A stretch of DNA of 12,165 nt from an uncultured Paraprevotella sp. (GTDB taxonomy: Bacteria > Bacteroidota > Bacteroidia > Bacteroidales > Bacteroidaceae): the NCBI GenBank assembly GCA_910584955.1, contig CAJUDC010000079.1:1-12165 (forward strand). Reading direction: 5' to 3'. A program made the position numbers and the translations under genes. Below, piece by piece: positions 1 through 7,115 of the stretch. The notes beneath the pieces were generated by a model. It had not been told where the DNA came from, did not search any database, and saw only the letters and a list, made by a program, of their open reading frames with translations. Each line of letters opens with the position of its first letter. Position 1 is the stretch's first letter.

Positions 1-25
1 AAAAAAGCCCTTTTCACCGACGGGC
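1..25 (-). terminator. Probable terminator downstream of tRNA-Gln
   Basis: Read on the minus strand, GCCC (22-25) can pair with GGGC (7-10) around an 11-base loop, and the stem is followed by six T residues (1-6). The stem is only 4 bp, all G-C, so it is weak on its own. It lies about 50 bases beyond the tRNA 3' end and could end that short transcript. The window edge cuts off whatever follows. Confidence 0.5.
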
Positions 26-34
26 ACATAAAAC

Positions 35-70
35 ATTAAGGGAATCGTCCTCATGAACAATTCCCTTAAT
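35..70 (-). terminator. Perfect 11-bp hairpin just 3' of tRNA-Gln
   Basis: ATTAAGGGAAT (35-45) and ATTCCCTTAAT (60-70) are perfect inverted repeats with a 14-base loop. The stem begins 2 bases after the encoded CCA of the tRNA. On the minus strand it is followed by GTTTTATG, a short T-rich stretch rather than a full T tract. It may be an intrinsic terminator, perhaps acting together with the one at 1-25, or a structure that protects or guides processing of the tRNA 3' trailer. Confidence 0.5.
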
Positions 71-72
71 GA

Positions 73-146
73 TGGTTGGGCTATCCGGTTTCGAACCAGA
101 ACTAAGACGACCAAAATGTCTTGTGCTACCATTACACCATAGCCCA
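73..146 (-). tRNA. tRNA-Gln (anticodon UUG)
   Basis: The minus strand folds as a full cloverleaf. The acceptor stem is TGGGCTA (146-140) with TAGCCCA (83-77), then discriminator A and an encoded CCA (75-73). The D arm is GTGT/GCAC. The anticodon loop is TTTTGGT, giving anticodon TTG for glutamine. The T arm is TCTGG-TTCGAAA-CCGGA. The anticodon-stem pair next to the loop would be an A-C mismatch; the other arms pair well. The gene starts with U1, as is usual for tRNA-Gln. It reads CAA codons and, by wobble, possibly CAG. It has its own promoter at 177-208 and hairpins immediately downstream. Confidence 0.95.
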
Positions 147-176
147 ATCCTATAGGCTTTCTTTTGAAAAGCGATG

Positions 177-208
177 CAAAGATAGGGGTTTTCACCCTAT
201 CTTGCAAA
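177..208 (-). promoter_or_regulatory. Bacteroidota-type promoter of tRNA-Gln
   Basis: On the minus strand TTTG (208-205), a 20-base spacer, then TATCTTTG (184-177) match the Bacteroidota primary-sigma consensus (TTTG, 19-21 bases, TAnnTTTG). A start about 7 bases further on would leave a leader of roughly 24 bases before the tRNA 5' end at 146. The promoter overlaps an 8-bp inverted repeat, AGATAGGG (180-187) with CCCTATCT (195-202). That repeat may also serve as a weak end signal for tyrS, whose stop codon is only about 25 bases upstream of it. Confidence 0.8.
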
Positions 209-227
209 TTCTTTTTTGAAAAAATAA

Positions 228-1523
228 TTATTTCACGATAAGCAGGAAATAATTTTTCTTTCCGCGCTGCACCAGCAGATATTTATCATTTAACAAGTCG
301 GCCGTCGTAATAGCACGGTCAAAAGCAGATAATTTCTCCTTGTTGAGCGAAACACCGCCACCCTGCACGAGCTTGCGCATCTCGCCTTTGCTGGCAAAAC
401 ATTGCGTGTGCTCGGCCATCAGATCTACCGCTTTCACACCGTCACCCTCCAGCAACGCGCGCGCCACTTCGTAACGGGGCACCCCGGAGAATACGTCCAA
501 CAACGTCTTTTCGTCCAGCTTCTCCAGGCTCTCCTTCGTGACTTTTCCGAAAAGAATCTGACTGGCTTCCACTGCCGCCTGATAAGCCTCTTCGCCGTGT
601 ACCATTACCGTGATCTCACGAGCCAGCCGTTTCTGGAGCGCCCGCTGACCGGGATCCTGCGCATGCAAAGCCACAAGTTCGTCGATCTCCGCTTTCTCCA
701 GCGAAGTGAATATTTTGATATAGCGCTCGGCATCTTCGTCGGCCACGTTCAGCCAGAACTGATAGAACGCATACGGTGTGGTGTAGTTCGGATCGAGCCA
801 GATATTCCCCTGCTCCGTCTTACCGAACTTACGACCGTCGGACTTGGTGATGAGCGGGCAGGTCAGCGCATACACTTCCCCGCCGGTGGTACGGCGGATC
901 AGTTCGGCACCGGTGGTGATATTGCCCCACTGATCGCTTCCTCCCATCTGCAACTTACAGTTCTTGTGCTGATTCAGATAGAGGAAATCATAGCCCTGCA
1001 ACAGCTGGTACGTAAACTCCGTAAACGAAAGACCGTCGCGCGCCTCTCCGTTCAACCGCTTCTGCACGCTGTCTTTTGCCATCATATAATTCACGGTGAT
1101 GTGCTTTCCTACCTCACGGGCAAAATCAAGAAAGGAGAAATCCTTCATCCAGTCGTAGTTGTTCACCAGTTCGGCCCGGTTGGGGACATCGCTCTCAAAA
1201 TCCAGAAAATGTGCCAGTTGTTTTTTGATACATTCCACATTATGCCGCAAAGTTTCCTCGCTCAGCAGATTGCGTTCCTGGCTCTTGCCGGAAGGATCGC
1301 CGATCATACCGGTGGCACCGCCTACCAATGCCAGCGGTTTATGACCGCAACGCTGAAAATGGCGAAGCATCATCACACCGCACAAATGGCCGATATGCAA
1401 CGAATCGGCCGTCGGGTCGATACCCAGATAAGCCGTAACCTGTTCCTTGGCCAGAATCTCTTCCGTGCCGGGCATCATGGTGTGCACCATGCCCCTCCAT
1501 CTTAACTCGTCTACAAAGTTCAT
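228..1523 (-). CDS. tyrS: Tyrosyl-tRNA synthetase (TyrRS)
   Basis: Class I aminoacyl-tRNA synthetase that activates tyrosine with ATP and charges tRNA-Tyr in the cytoplasm. The 431-residue product shows the Rossmann-fold HIGH signature (HIGH, residues 43-46), the tyrosine-pocket segment around GGSDQWGNI (194-202), the KMSKS-equivalent loop KFGKT (232-236), and a C-terminal S4-like RNA-binding domain from about 365 to 425. Length and layout fit the bacterial TyrS family. The frame stays open upstream to an ATG at 1586, but I start at the ATG at 1523 (MNFVDELRWRG), where homologues begin. The longer start would lie upstream of the promoter at 1553-1583. It is separated from tatD by 276 bp and appears to be its own transcription unit. 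Confidence 0.95.
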   Translation of the reverse strand: MNFVDELRWRGMVHTMMPGTEEILAKEQVTAYLGIDPTADSLHIGHLCGVMMLRHFQRCGHKPLALVGGATGMIGDPSGKSQERNLLSEETLRHNVECIKKQLAHFLDFESDVPNRAELVNNYDWMKDFSFLDFAREVGKHITVNYMMAKDSVQKRLNGEARDGLSFTEFTYQLLQGYDFLYLNQHKNCKLQMGGSDQWGNITTGAELIRRTTGGEVYALTCPLITKSDGRKFGKTEQGNIWLDPNYTTPYAFYQFWLNVADEDAERYIKIFTSLEKAEIDELVALHAQDPGQRALQKRLAREITVMVHGEEAYQAAVEASQILFGKVTKESLEKLDEKTLLDVFSGVPRYEVARALLEGDGVKAVDLMAEHTQCFASKGEMRKLVQGGGVSLNKEKLSAFDRAITTADLLNDKYLLVQRGKKNYFLLIVK

Positions 1524-1552
1524 CGTATAGAAATTAGCTGTTGTTTCGCCTG

Positions 1553-1583
1553 CAAAAGTACGACCTTTTGCGTGAACGTGCAA
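1553..1583 (-). promoter_or_regulatory. Promoter of tyrS
   Basis: On the minus strand TTGC (1583-1580), a 19-base spacer and TACTTTTG (1560-1553) fit the Bacteroidota consensus: the -7 element is an exact TAnnTTTG match and the -33 element is partial. Transcription would begin near 1546, about 23 bases before the chosen tyrS start at 1523. This supports rejecting the longer open frame. Confidence 0.7.
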
Positions 1584-1799
1584 CATCCCACCTTATTTTA
1601 TTTATCCCGACGGGGGATTTAAGACGATACGGTCCCGTTCCCTATTTGTTTATACCGGCATCAAAACTTGAAATCAAGCTTTCATCCGCACACATCCCGC
1701 CTTGTTCCGCACACACAAAGGCTTGATTCACACAAACGAAAGCCTGAACAGATTTTCACAGGCAGAACGGAATACATTCTGTCGGAAACATCCTGTTCT

Positions 1800-2510
1800 T
1801 TATCCGTTCGTCACCGCATTTTTATATTGGTAATCTTCCGTATTACAACGGGAGAACAGAACATGAAAGTTTTCCCGCATACGGTGAAGCAGTTGTCCGG
1901 GAGAACAACCGCGCAGGCCGGCAGCCGCTTCATAGACCGACCGGACGGAGCATCCGGCTTCGTCCGTCTCCAGCAACATGCGATCGGCCGGACACAGTTT
2001 CAGACTCTCGGGACGATAGCGGGTGCCGAAACTGAAATAAAAATCCTGTTTGAGCAATTGTTCCATCTGACGGGGACCGCCGCGAAAACCGTGCCATATC
2101 CAAGGCTGACGGGCCTCCGTCCGGCGCCGGACGGCCAGCACGTCGTCCACCCGACGCACACAATGCAGAAAAAGCGGTTTCCGCATTTTCTCGGATAGGA
2201 TCACCTGCCGGTAAAAGACTTCCTGCTGCACAGCCAAAGGTACGACACAGCAGGCGTCCAACCCGGCTTCCCCCACAGCCACAACAGCCGGATGCGAAAG
2301 CGCCCGTTCCAAACCCTCCCAATCGGAAGGGGATATTTCACCGGCTTTCCACGGATGGATACCCACAGAAAAAAAGGTCGCTCCTTCCGAAATCCGTCCG
2401 GCAGCGGAGGCAGCCTCAAGCCGTAACGGGAATTCGGCAGGCTGACAGGAACAGACAACCGTCTCGTCCGCAAACGACAAACGATGCGTATGGAAATTCA
2501 AAAAACACAT
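1800..2510 (-). CDS. TatD-family metal-dependent hydrolase (putative DNase)
   Basis: TatD-family proteins are amidohydrolase-fold (TIM barrel) enzymes with two metal ions, many acting as 3'-5' exonucleases. The 236-residue product begins MCFLNFHTHR, placing the N-terminal HxH ligands at H7 and H9. Likely further ligands are E81 (VGEAGLD), H116 (FLHCV), H140 (WHGF) and D183 (LLETD). All expected metal positions are present, but the surroundings deviate: HGFRGG replaces the common HCFSG, and the protein is shorter than typical members of about 255-265 residues. The start at 2510 is where the family fold begins; the frame is open further upstream but would run through yidD. It lies 8 bp after yidD and probably shares the rnpA-yidD transcript. 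Its substrate is not shown by sequence. Confidence 0.85.
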   Translation of the reverse strand: MCFLNFHTHRLSFADETVVCSCQPAEFPLRLEAASAAGRISEGATFFSVGIHPWKAGEISPSDWEGLERALSHPAVVAVGEAGLDACCVVPLAVQQEVFYRQVILSEKMRKPLFLHCVRRVDDVLAVRRRTEARQPWIWHGFRGGPRQMEQLLKQDFYFSFGTRYRPESLKLCPADRMLLETDEAGCSVRSVYEAAAGLRGCSPGQLLHRMRENFHVLFSRCNTEDYQYKNAVTNG

Positions 2511-2518
2511 AGAGCAAG

Positions 2519-2761
2519 TCAGGGCACCGGATCGTAACCGCTCCCTCCCCAGGGATGACAACGAAGAATACGACGTACGGCCAGACAGAAACCTTTCAAC
2601 GGACCGTGTTTCCGCAAGGCTTCCAGGGCATATTGCGAACAGGTTGGCGTAAACCGGCACGACGGAGGCGTCAGAGGCGAAACAAAACGACGGTAAAACA
2701 GAATCGGAGCCGTCAGCAACACGGTCAGCCCGCGTTCAAGAAACAAAAACAAGGCTTTCAT
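2519..2761 (-). CDS. yidD: Membrane protein insertion efficiency factor YidD
   Basis: Small 80-residue protein of the YidD family, membrane-associated through an N-terminal amphipathic or hydrophobic segment (about residues 3-22). It is thought to help YidC-dependent insertion of inner-membrane proteins. The diagnostic motif is complete: SPLTPPSCRFTPTCSQYA (28-45) with Cys35 and Cys41, then Cys68 and the C-terminal HPWGGSGYDPVP (69-80). Its ATG overlaps the rnpA stop codon by 4 bp (ATGA), indicating translational coupling, as in the widespread rnpA-yidD pairing. tatD follows after 8 bp. Confidence 0.95.
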   Translation of the reverse strand: MKALFLFLERGLTVLLTAPILFYRRFVSPLTPPSCRFTPTCSQYALEALRKHGPLKGFCLAVRRILRCHPWGGSGYDPVP

Positions 2762-3189
2762 GCCTCCACCTCCCCGGGAGCCGCCACAAGGGTCTCCGCC
2801 ATACGATACAGCAGGTTTCTGACTTTGGTCTCAACCTGCGCCGTCTCGAACAAATCGTCCGACAGCCAGATAAAAGCCACAACAAGGGTCCGCCCCATCC
2901 CTTCGGTTCCGCCTCCCAACGCATCATAAAGAATATGTTTGTTTTTGCGATAGGCCTCGCGAATCTGACGCTTCACCCGGTTACGCTTCACAGCACGTTT
3001 GAAATGACGTTTTGAGACGGAGATCAATACGGAAACATGCGTCTGCGCACCCGGTTCGGCCAACATATACACCGCTCTGACAGGATAGGCAGCCAACGAT
3101 TTATTTCCACCGGAAAAAAGTCTGTCTATTGTCTTCTTACTGCAAAGACGCTCTGCCTTTGTAAAAGTCTGTCTGCTGTCGTTCTCCAT
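2758..3189 (-). CDS. rnpA: Ribonuclease P protein component
   Basis: Protein cofactor of RNase P, which removes 5' leaders from precursor tRNAs by binding the catalytic RNA and the leader. The 143-residue, strongly basic product carries the family signature around residues 57-81 (ISVSKRHFKRAVKRNRVKRQ), including the RNR motif at 69-71, and F9 near the start as in the leader-binding cleft. An insert near 91-99 (LGGGTEGMG) and an acidic C-terminal tail explain its slightly greater length than the E. coli protein. It overlaps yidD by 4 bp. Unlike most bacteria, rpmH and dnaA are not adjacent; the upstream neighbour is hemD, separated by a terminator. I found no clear TAnnTTTG element in the 105-bp gap before it. 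Confidence 0.95.
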   Translation of the reverse strand: MENDSRQTFTKAERLCSKKTIDRLFSGGNKSLAAYPVRAVYMLAEPGAQTHVSVLISVSKRHFKRAVKRNRVKRQIREAYRKNKHILYDALGGGTEGMGRTLVVAFIWLSDDLFETAQVETKVRNLLYRMAETLVAAPGEVEA

Positions 3190-3235
3190 GATTCTTTCTT
3201 CGTTCTCCTACTCTTTACATTACAAACAACCCAAC

Positions 3236-3264
3236 AAAAAAGGGCGCAAAAACGGTGCGCCCTT
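3236..3264 (-). terminator. Intrinsic terminator of the metK-hemD operon
   Basis: On the minus strand AAGGGCGCA (3264-3256) pairs perfectly with TGCGCCCTT (3248-3240) across a 7-base loop, followed directly by a run of six T residues (3241-3236). This is a textbook Rho-independent terminator about 30 bases after the hemD stop codon. It separates the metK-LOG-DUF4271-hemD unit from rnpA. Confidence 0.88.
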
Positions 3265-3294
3265 CCTGTAATCTGTTATCTTTCACGCCGGACA

Positions 3295-4038
3295 TCATCC
3301 GTTCTTCTGAGCTACAAACGCACTTAAGGCCGACGTTATGGACAGATATTCTGCGGAAGGCGCTTCCAGATCGAGCCGTAAACCGACATCTTTCACGGCC
3401 TTGGCCGTAGTAGGACCAAAGCATCCGATCGCTATATCGCCTTGTTCGAAATTCGGGAAGTTCTTCAGCAACGACTGTACACCCGACGGACTGAAAAATA
3501 TCAGCATATCGTAATCGAACGGTTCCTCAGCCGTAAAATCATTGCTCACGGTACGATACATCACTCCTTCCGTATGATGCAGTTTCTTGGAATCAAGAAG
3601 ATCTCGGATCTCATCGTTGTGCACATCCGAAAGCGGCACAAAATAACGCTCCGTCTTATGCTTGACCATCGTAGGAATCAAGTCGTTGATTTTTCCCGTA
3701 GAGCCGAAGAAAACTTTCCGTTTTCTGTATTGTACGTATTTTTGAATATAAAGAGCCACTGTTTCCGTGATGCAGAAATATTTCATGTCCTCGGGAATCG
3801 TCAGACGCAGTTCCTTACACAAATGAAAGAAATGATCGATCGCGTGACGCGATGTAAAGACAATGGCCGTATGGTCGAGGATGGAAATTTTTTGTTGTCT
3901 GAACTCTTTCGGCGTGAGGCTTTCTACCTTGATGAAAGGGCGGAAGACAATCTCCACATTTTGTTTAGCAGCGATCTCATAATAAGGAGACTTTTCGGAA
4001 GACGGTTGAGGTTGAGATACCAATATCTTCTTAATCAT
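3295..4038 (-). CDS. hemD: Uroporphyrinogen-III synthase family protein (HemD-like)
   Basis: HemD closes hydroxymethylbilane to uroporphyrinogen III, the branch point to haem, sirohaem and cobalamin. The 247-residue product has the two-lobed pattern of the family: IVFTSRHAIDHF (59-70) in the first half, FFSPSGVQSL (181-190) and GCFGPTTAKAV (205-215) in the second, then the APSAE segment (226-230). The family has very low sequence conservation, so identification rests on these short motifs and on the hemD-DUF4271 pairing common in Bacteroidota. The start at 4038 (MIKKILVSQPQ) is preferred over an in-frame ATG at 4092 inside the upstream gene. Spacing to DUF4271 is 5 bp. No other tetrapyrrole gene lies in the window, so catalytic activity is inferred. 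Confidence 0.85.
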   Translation of the reverse strand: MIKKILVSQPQPSSEKSPYYEIAAKQNVEIVFRPFIKVESLTPKEFRQQKISILDHTAIVFTSRHAIDHFFHLCKELRLTIPEDMKYFCITETVALYIQKYVQYRKRKVFFGSTGKINDLIPTMVKHKTERYFVPLSDVHNDEIRDLLDSKKLHHTEGVMYRTVSNDFTAEEPFDYDMLIFFSPSGVQSLLKNFPNFEQGDIAIGCFGPTTAKAVKDVGLRLDLEAPSAEYLSITSALSAFVAQKNG

Positions 4039-4043
4039 ATGTC

Positions 4044-5102
4044 CTAAATTTTTATAATCAAACGATCCGTTATATACACCAATATTCTCCATAATGCCGT
4101 TAATGGCACTAATTCAAGGGCACAAAAGTACATAATTAAATGCAAAAGCCCATGATTTTTCCGAAAAAATATGGAAAAGGCCTTATAAAGCATCAGTATT
4201 TTTACCAGCAGCAAAATGGAAAGGAAACATAACCCCACATTATGAACCGGCATATCGAAATAAACCATGACCAAGGCCAACGGAAAAAGCAACGTACCTT
4301 CCAGTCCGGTGAGAAGTAAAAACGTTTTCATCCATTTCACCCGCTGGAATCTGTCAAAGAATATCCAGTTCATAAAACCATAGAGAACTCTTTTCACCCC
4401 GAAGTAGAGCAGACAGACCGCCGCCTCTATCCCCAGCAGAAAATGGGGAGAAAGCCTGCCCGGATAGAAGTCGGGCAAGTCTTGCGTATAATCAAAAAAA
4501 AGCAATCCCAGCACCAGACTGGTTTGAAAAACCAAGAACACCATGTATCGCTTTTCACGTCCGGTCTCCATCTCGAAAGCCTGTTCGCGGTCGTGGGTAG
4601 CGAAAAAGAAATGTTTGAACTGTAGCAAAAAAAAACGTTTGCCGCTGGAGATAACTACCATCAGAAAGAAGAAACAAATCAGCAGTATTCCCGTCACCCA
4701 ATCGTCACGTCGCAGCATATAAGGAAGCGGATCAGCCGTCATCCCCAGACTGCTCCCATCGACTTCGGCGTGATAGTAGGTCGTGTTTTCAAAAAAGCTT
4801 TTCCGATACAGTAAGGGCAAGTCCTCAACCTTTCGATAAGGGACTTTCGCCTTGATGCCGGGTATTCCCAATGTATCGGGACGATTGGAAAAGAAACGTT
4901 TCCGTACCGGCAAATGGGCCTGAACCGCCGAATCCTGCTGAGCGGGCGTGGCACCCTCGGGCAGACTTTGCAAAATACGGTAGACACTGAAAGGCCGTCC
5001 CGTATCCGGTTTACGGACGGGGAGGGTATCGGCCGTCCCTTCCTGCACAACCGGTCCATGCCCGACCGCATAAGCCACACTATCCTGCGGAACCGAATTC
5101 AT
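4044..5102 (-). CDS. DUF4271 multi-pass membrane protein
   Basis: The 352-residue product matches the Bacteroidota-specific DUF4271 family, whose function is unknown. Residues 1-130 are a soluble, proline- and charge-rich N-terminal region without a signal peptide. Hydrophobic segments follow at about 137-153, 187-203, 220-237, 259-281, 287-306 and 320-344, so roughly six transmembrane helices in the inner membrane. Short basic or aromatic loops (for example FFDRFQRVKW, 248-257) separate them. Its ATG overlaps the LOG gene stop by 4 bp (5099-5102), and hemD begins 5 bp after its own stop, so the three are almost certainly cotranscribed and translationally linked. The steady hemD neighbourhood hints at a role near tetrapyrrole or membrane metabolism, but nothing in the sequence proves this. 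Confidence 0.85.
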   Translation of the reverse strand: MNSVPQDSVAYAVGHGPVVQEGTADTLPVRKPDTGRPFSVYRILQSLPEGATPAQQDSAVQAHLPVRKRFFSNRPDTLGIPGIKAKVPYRKVEDLPLLYRKSFFENTTYYHAEVDGSSLGMTADPLPYMLRRDDWVTGILLICFFFLMVVISSGKRFFLLQFKHFFFATHDREQAFEMETGREKRYMVFLVFQTSLVLGLLFFDYTQDLPDFYPGRLSPHFLLGIEAAVCLLYFGVKRVLYGFMNWIFFDRFQRVKWMKTFLLLTGLEGTLLFPLALVMVYFDMPVHNVGLCFLSILLLVKILMLYKAFSIFFRKNHGLLHLIMYFCALELVPLTALWRILVYITDRLIIKI

Positions 5103-5686
5103 ATAGCCGCAAACTTACGCACATTTTTATCCCACCGGGGCGTGGAAAGCACCCTCTCCAACGCTTCGTCTACCGTAGCGGCCACCTGCCAGATCAACGC
5201 ATGTTCGGGCCGCATGAAGTGCCTGTCGACGGCTCGTTTCAGCATATCCAGCAAGGGATCATAGTAGCCGTCTACGTTCAGTATGACGATGGGATTCAGA
5301 TAGATCCCCAGCTGCTTCCAGGTGATAACCTCAAGCAATTCTTCCAACGTGCCACAACCGCCGGGCAGGGCGATGGCCGCGTCGGAAAGACGCGCCATTA
5401 TCTGCTTGCGGGTGTGCATATCCTCGGTTTGTATCAGTTCGGTCAGGCCCGTATGGTGCCATCCCTGTTCCACCATGAAACGGGGGATAACTCCTGTCAC
5501 CTCCCCGCCCGCCGCCAGACAGGCATCGCTGCAAGCCTTCATCAGCCCCAGGCAACCGGCCCCGTTCACCAGCCTCAGCCCGCGCTGCGCCAGCCTCCGT
5601 CCCAGACGGCGGGCCGTATCGAAAAACACTTCGTCTACCTGGGTGCTCGAAGCGGAGTAGACGCAAACCGAACGTACCTCACTCAT
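5099..5686 (-). CDS. LOG family protein (TIGR00730, nucleoside 5'-monophosphate phosphoribohydrolase-like)
   Basis: LOG-family enzymes have a Rossmann-like fold and cleave the N-glycosidic bond of nucleoside 5'-monophosphates, releasing a base and ribose 5-phosphate; some activate cytokinins. The 195-residue product has the nucleotide-binding entry VCVYSAS (7-13), the glycine-rich NGAGCLGLMK (41-50), MHTRK (90-94) and the hallmark PGGCGTLEE (108-116) with the catalytic Glu region. NGAGCLGLM replaces the usual YGGGxxGLM motif, a conservative change. The substrate in this organism is unknown. It lies 2 bp after the metK stop and overlaps DUF4271 by 4 bp, so it is inside the SAM-controlled operon. 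Confidence 0.9.
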   Translation of the reverse strand: MSEVRSVCVYSASSTQVDEVFFDTARRLGRRLAQRGLRLVNGAGCLGLMKACSDACLAAGGEVTGVIPRFMVEQGWHHTGLTELIQTEDMHTRKQIMARLSDAAIALPGGCGTLEELLEVITWKQLGIYLNPIVILNVDGYYDPLLDMLKRAVDRHFMRPEHALIWQVAATVDEALERVLSTPRWDKNVRKFAAI

Positions 5687-5688
5687 GC

Positions 5689-6972
5689 TTATAAGCCGAA
5701 GGCCTCCTTTATCTTATCCACATAATCAAGCTTCTCCCACGTGAACAGCTCCACCTCCACCGTACGGGCCGGCATATAATGGCTGTGGAAGGTCTTCACC
5801 ACCGTACGGGGCGCACGCCCCATGTGACCGTAGGCCGCCGTTTCCTCGTAAATGGGATTACGCAACTTCAGACGCTCTTCAATGGCCTTCGGACGCAAAT
5901 CGAACAGCATATCTATTTTCTGTGCTATCTCTCCGTCGGTCAGTCCTACATTACAACGACCGTAGGTGTTCACATAAATATTGATGGGCCGGGCCACGCC
6001 GATAGCGTAACTCACCTGAACGAGCATTTCGTCGGCCACACCGGCTGCCACCATGTTCTTGGCAATGTGGCGCGCCGCATACGCCGCCGAACGATCCACC
6101 TTGGAAGGGTCCTTGCCCGAGAAGGCGCCGCCTCCGTGTGCCCCTTTCCCGCCGTAGGTGTCTACGATGATCTTACGGCCCGTGAGGCCCGTGTCGCCGT
6201 GAGGGCCTCCTATCACGAACTTACCGGTGGGATTGACATGATACGTAATCTTGTCGTCAAATAATTTCAGTACCTCGGGATTATGTATGCCGGCTATCAC
6301 GCGGGGCATGAGGATCTCGATCACATCCTTGCGTATGATTCCCAGCATCTGCATGTCGGCTTTCTCCTGATCGCCGTCGAAAGCCCGGATAAAATCGTCG
6401 TGCTGCGTAGACACCACGATGGTATCCACCCGTACGGGACAACCGTTATCATCGTATTCTATCGTCACCTGGCTCTTGGCATCGGGACGCAGATACGTCA
6501 TCTCACGCCCCTCGCGACGGATATCGGCCAATACCGACAGGATACGGTGGGCCAGGTCCAGCGAAAGCGGCATATAGTTTTCGGTCTCATTGGTAGCGTA
6601 ACCGAACATCATGCCCTGGTCGCCCGCTCCCTGGTTCATCGGGTCTTTGCGTTCCACGCCCCGGTTAATGTCGGCGCTCTGCTCGTGAATGGCGGAGAAC
6701 ACCCCGCAACTCTCGGCTTCGAACTTATACTCCGCCTTGGTGTAACCGATGCGGCGTATCGTGCGCCGGGCGATTTCCTGCAGATCGACGTAAGCCGACG
6801 ACTTCACCTCACCGGCCACTACTACCTGCCCCGTCGTGACGAGGGTTTCACAAGCCACTTTCGAGTCCTTGTCGAAAGCCAGCAATTCATCCAATACCGC
6901 ATCCGAAATCTGGTCGGCCACTTTGTCGGGATGCCCCTCCGAAACTGATTCTGATGTAAATAAATAACCCAT
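5689..6972 (-). CDS. metK: S-adenosylmethionine synthetase
   Basis: Makes S-adenosylmethionine from methionine and ATP, releasing phosphate and pyrophosphate; it works as a cytoplasmic tetramer. The 427-residue product shows the N-terminal SEGHPDKVADQ (residues 10-20) with the catalytic His14, the first signature GAGDQGMMFGYA (115-126), and the P-loop-like GGGAFSGKDPSKVDRSAAY (280-298). It is longer than the E. coli enzyme (384), as is usual in Bacteroidota. I start at MGYLFTSES (6972), where homologues begin. An ATG 15 bases upstream at 6987, preceded by an A/T-rich stretch typical of Bacteroidota starts, is a real alternative and would add five residues. A SAM-II-type aptamer lies in the leader, so expression is probably repressed by its own product. 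First gene of the operon with LOG, DUF4271 and hemD. Confidence 0.96.
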   Translation of the reverse strand: MGYLFTSESVSEGHPDKVADQISDAVLDELLAFDKDSKVACETLVTTGQVVVAGEVKSSAYVDLQEIARRTIRRIGYTKAEYKFEAESCGVFSAIHEQSADINRGVERKDPMNQGAGDQGMMFGYATNETENYMPLSLDLAHRILSVLADIRREGREMTYLRPDAKSQVTIEYDDNGCPVRVDTIVVSTQHDDFIRAFDGDQEKADMQMLGIIRKDVIEILMPRVIAGIHNPEVLKLFDDKITYHVNPTGKFVIGGPHGDTGLTGRKIIVDTYGGKGAHGGGAFSGKDPSKVDRSAAYAARHIAKNMVAAGVADEMLVQVSYAIGVARPINIYVNTYGRCNVGLTDGEIAQKIDMLFDLRPKAIEERLKLRNPIYEETAAYGHMGRAPRTVVKTFHSHYMPARTVEVELFTWEKLDYVDKIKEAFGL

Positions 6973-7052
6973 CTCTTGTCTATTCATTAAATGTTTGTAA
7001 TAAAAGATAATGGGATGTCATTGGGATAGTATGCCCCGATTCCCGGCGGAAT

Positions 7053-7104
7053 CGTTTTTAGCATTTTTTACCGTGGTTGCAAGCTGCCCAAATCTGTCCA
7101 CATT
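7053..7104 (-). promoter_or_regulatory. SAM-II (SAM-alpha) riboswitch in the metK leader
   Basis: The minus-strand leader shows the SAM-II order of conserved parts. These are P1 5' strand GTGG (7101-7098), the GATTTGG loop segment, GCTTGCAACC, P1 3' strand CCAC (7076-7073), then GGTAAAAAATGCTAAA, whose 3' part forms the pseudoknot with the loop. SAM-II is known from alphaproteobacteria and Bacteroidota upstream of methionine and SAM genes. The aptamer starts only about 7 bases after the predicted transcription start. Immediately after it, GATTCC (7053-7048) and GGAATC (7043-7038) form a 6-bp hairpin without a T tract, a candidate expression platform. About 65-80 bases separate the aptamer from the metK start. 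The motif match is by recollection of the family consensus, not a covariance-model search. Confidence 0.8.
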
Positions 7105-7115
7105 GATTTCGGCGG

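Noticed and set aside
402..1505. 367-codon plus-strand open frame across tyrS
   Set aside because: It lies wholly opposite a complete, motif-bearing tyrS and shows no family features.
1524..1586. Longer tyrS start at 1586
   Set aside because: The extension has no homology pattern and its start codon lies upstream of the consensus promoter at 1553-1583.
1719..1745. Inverted repeat AGGCTT/AAGCCT downstream of tatD as a terminator
   Set aside because: The 6-bp stem has a 15-base loop and only a TTGTGTG tail on the minus strand, too weak to call.
4123..4130. TACTTTTG (-7-like) on the minus strand about 85 bases upstream of hemD
   Set aside because: It lies inside the DUF4271 coding region, where it encodes Tyr-Phe-Cys, and has no -33 element at 19-21 bases, so a chance match is likely; a weak internal hemD promoter is not excluded.
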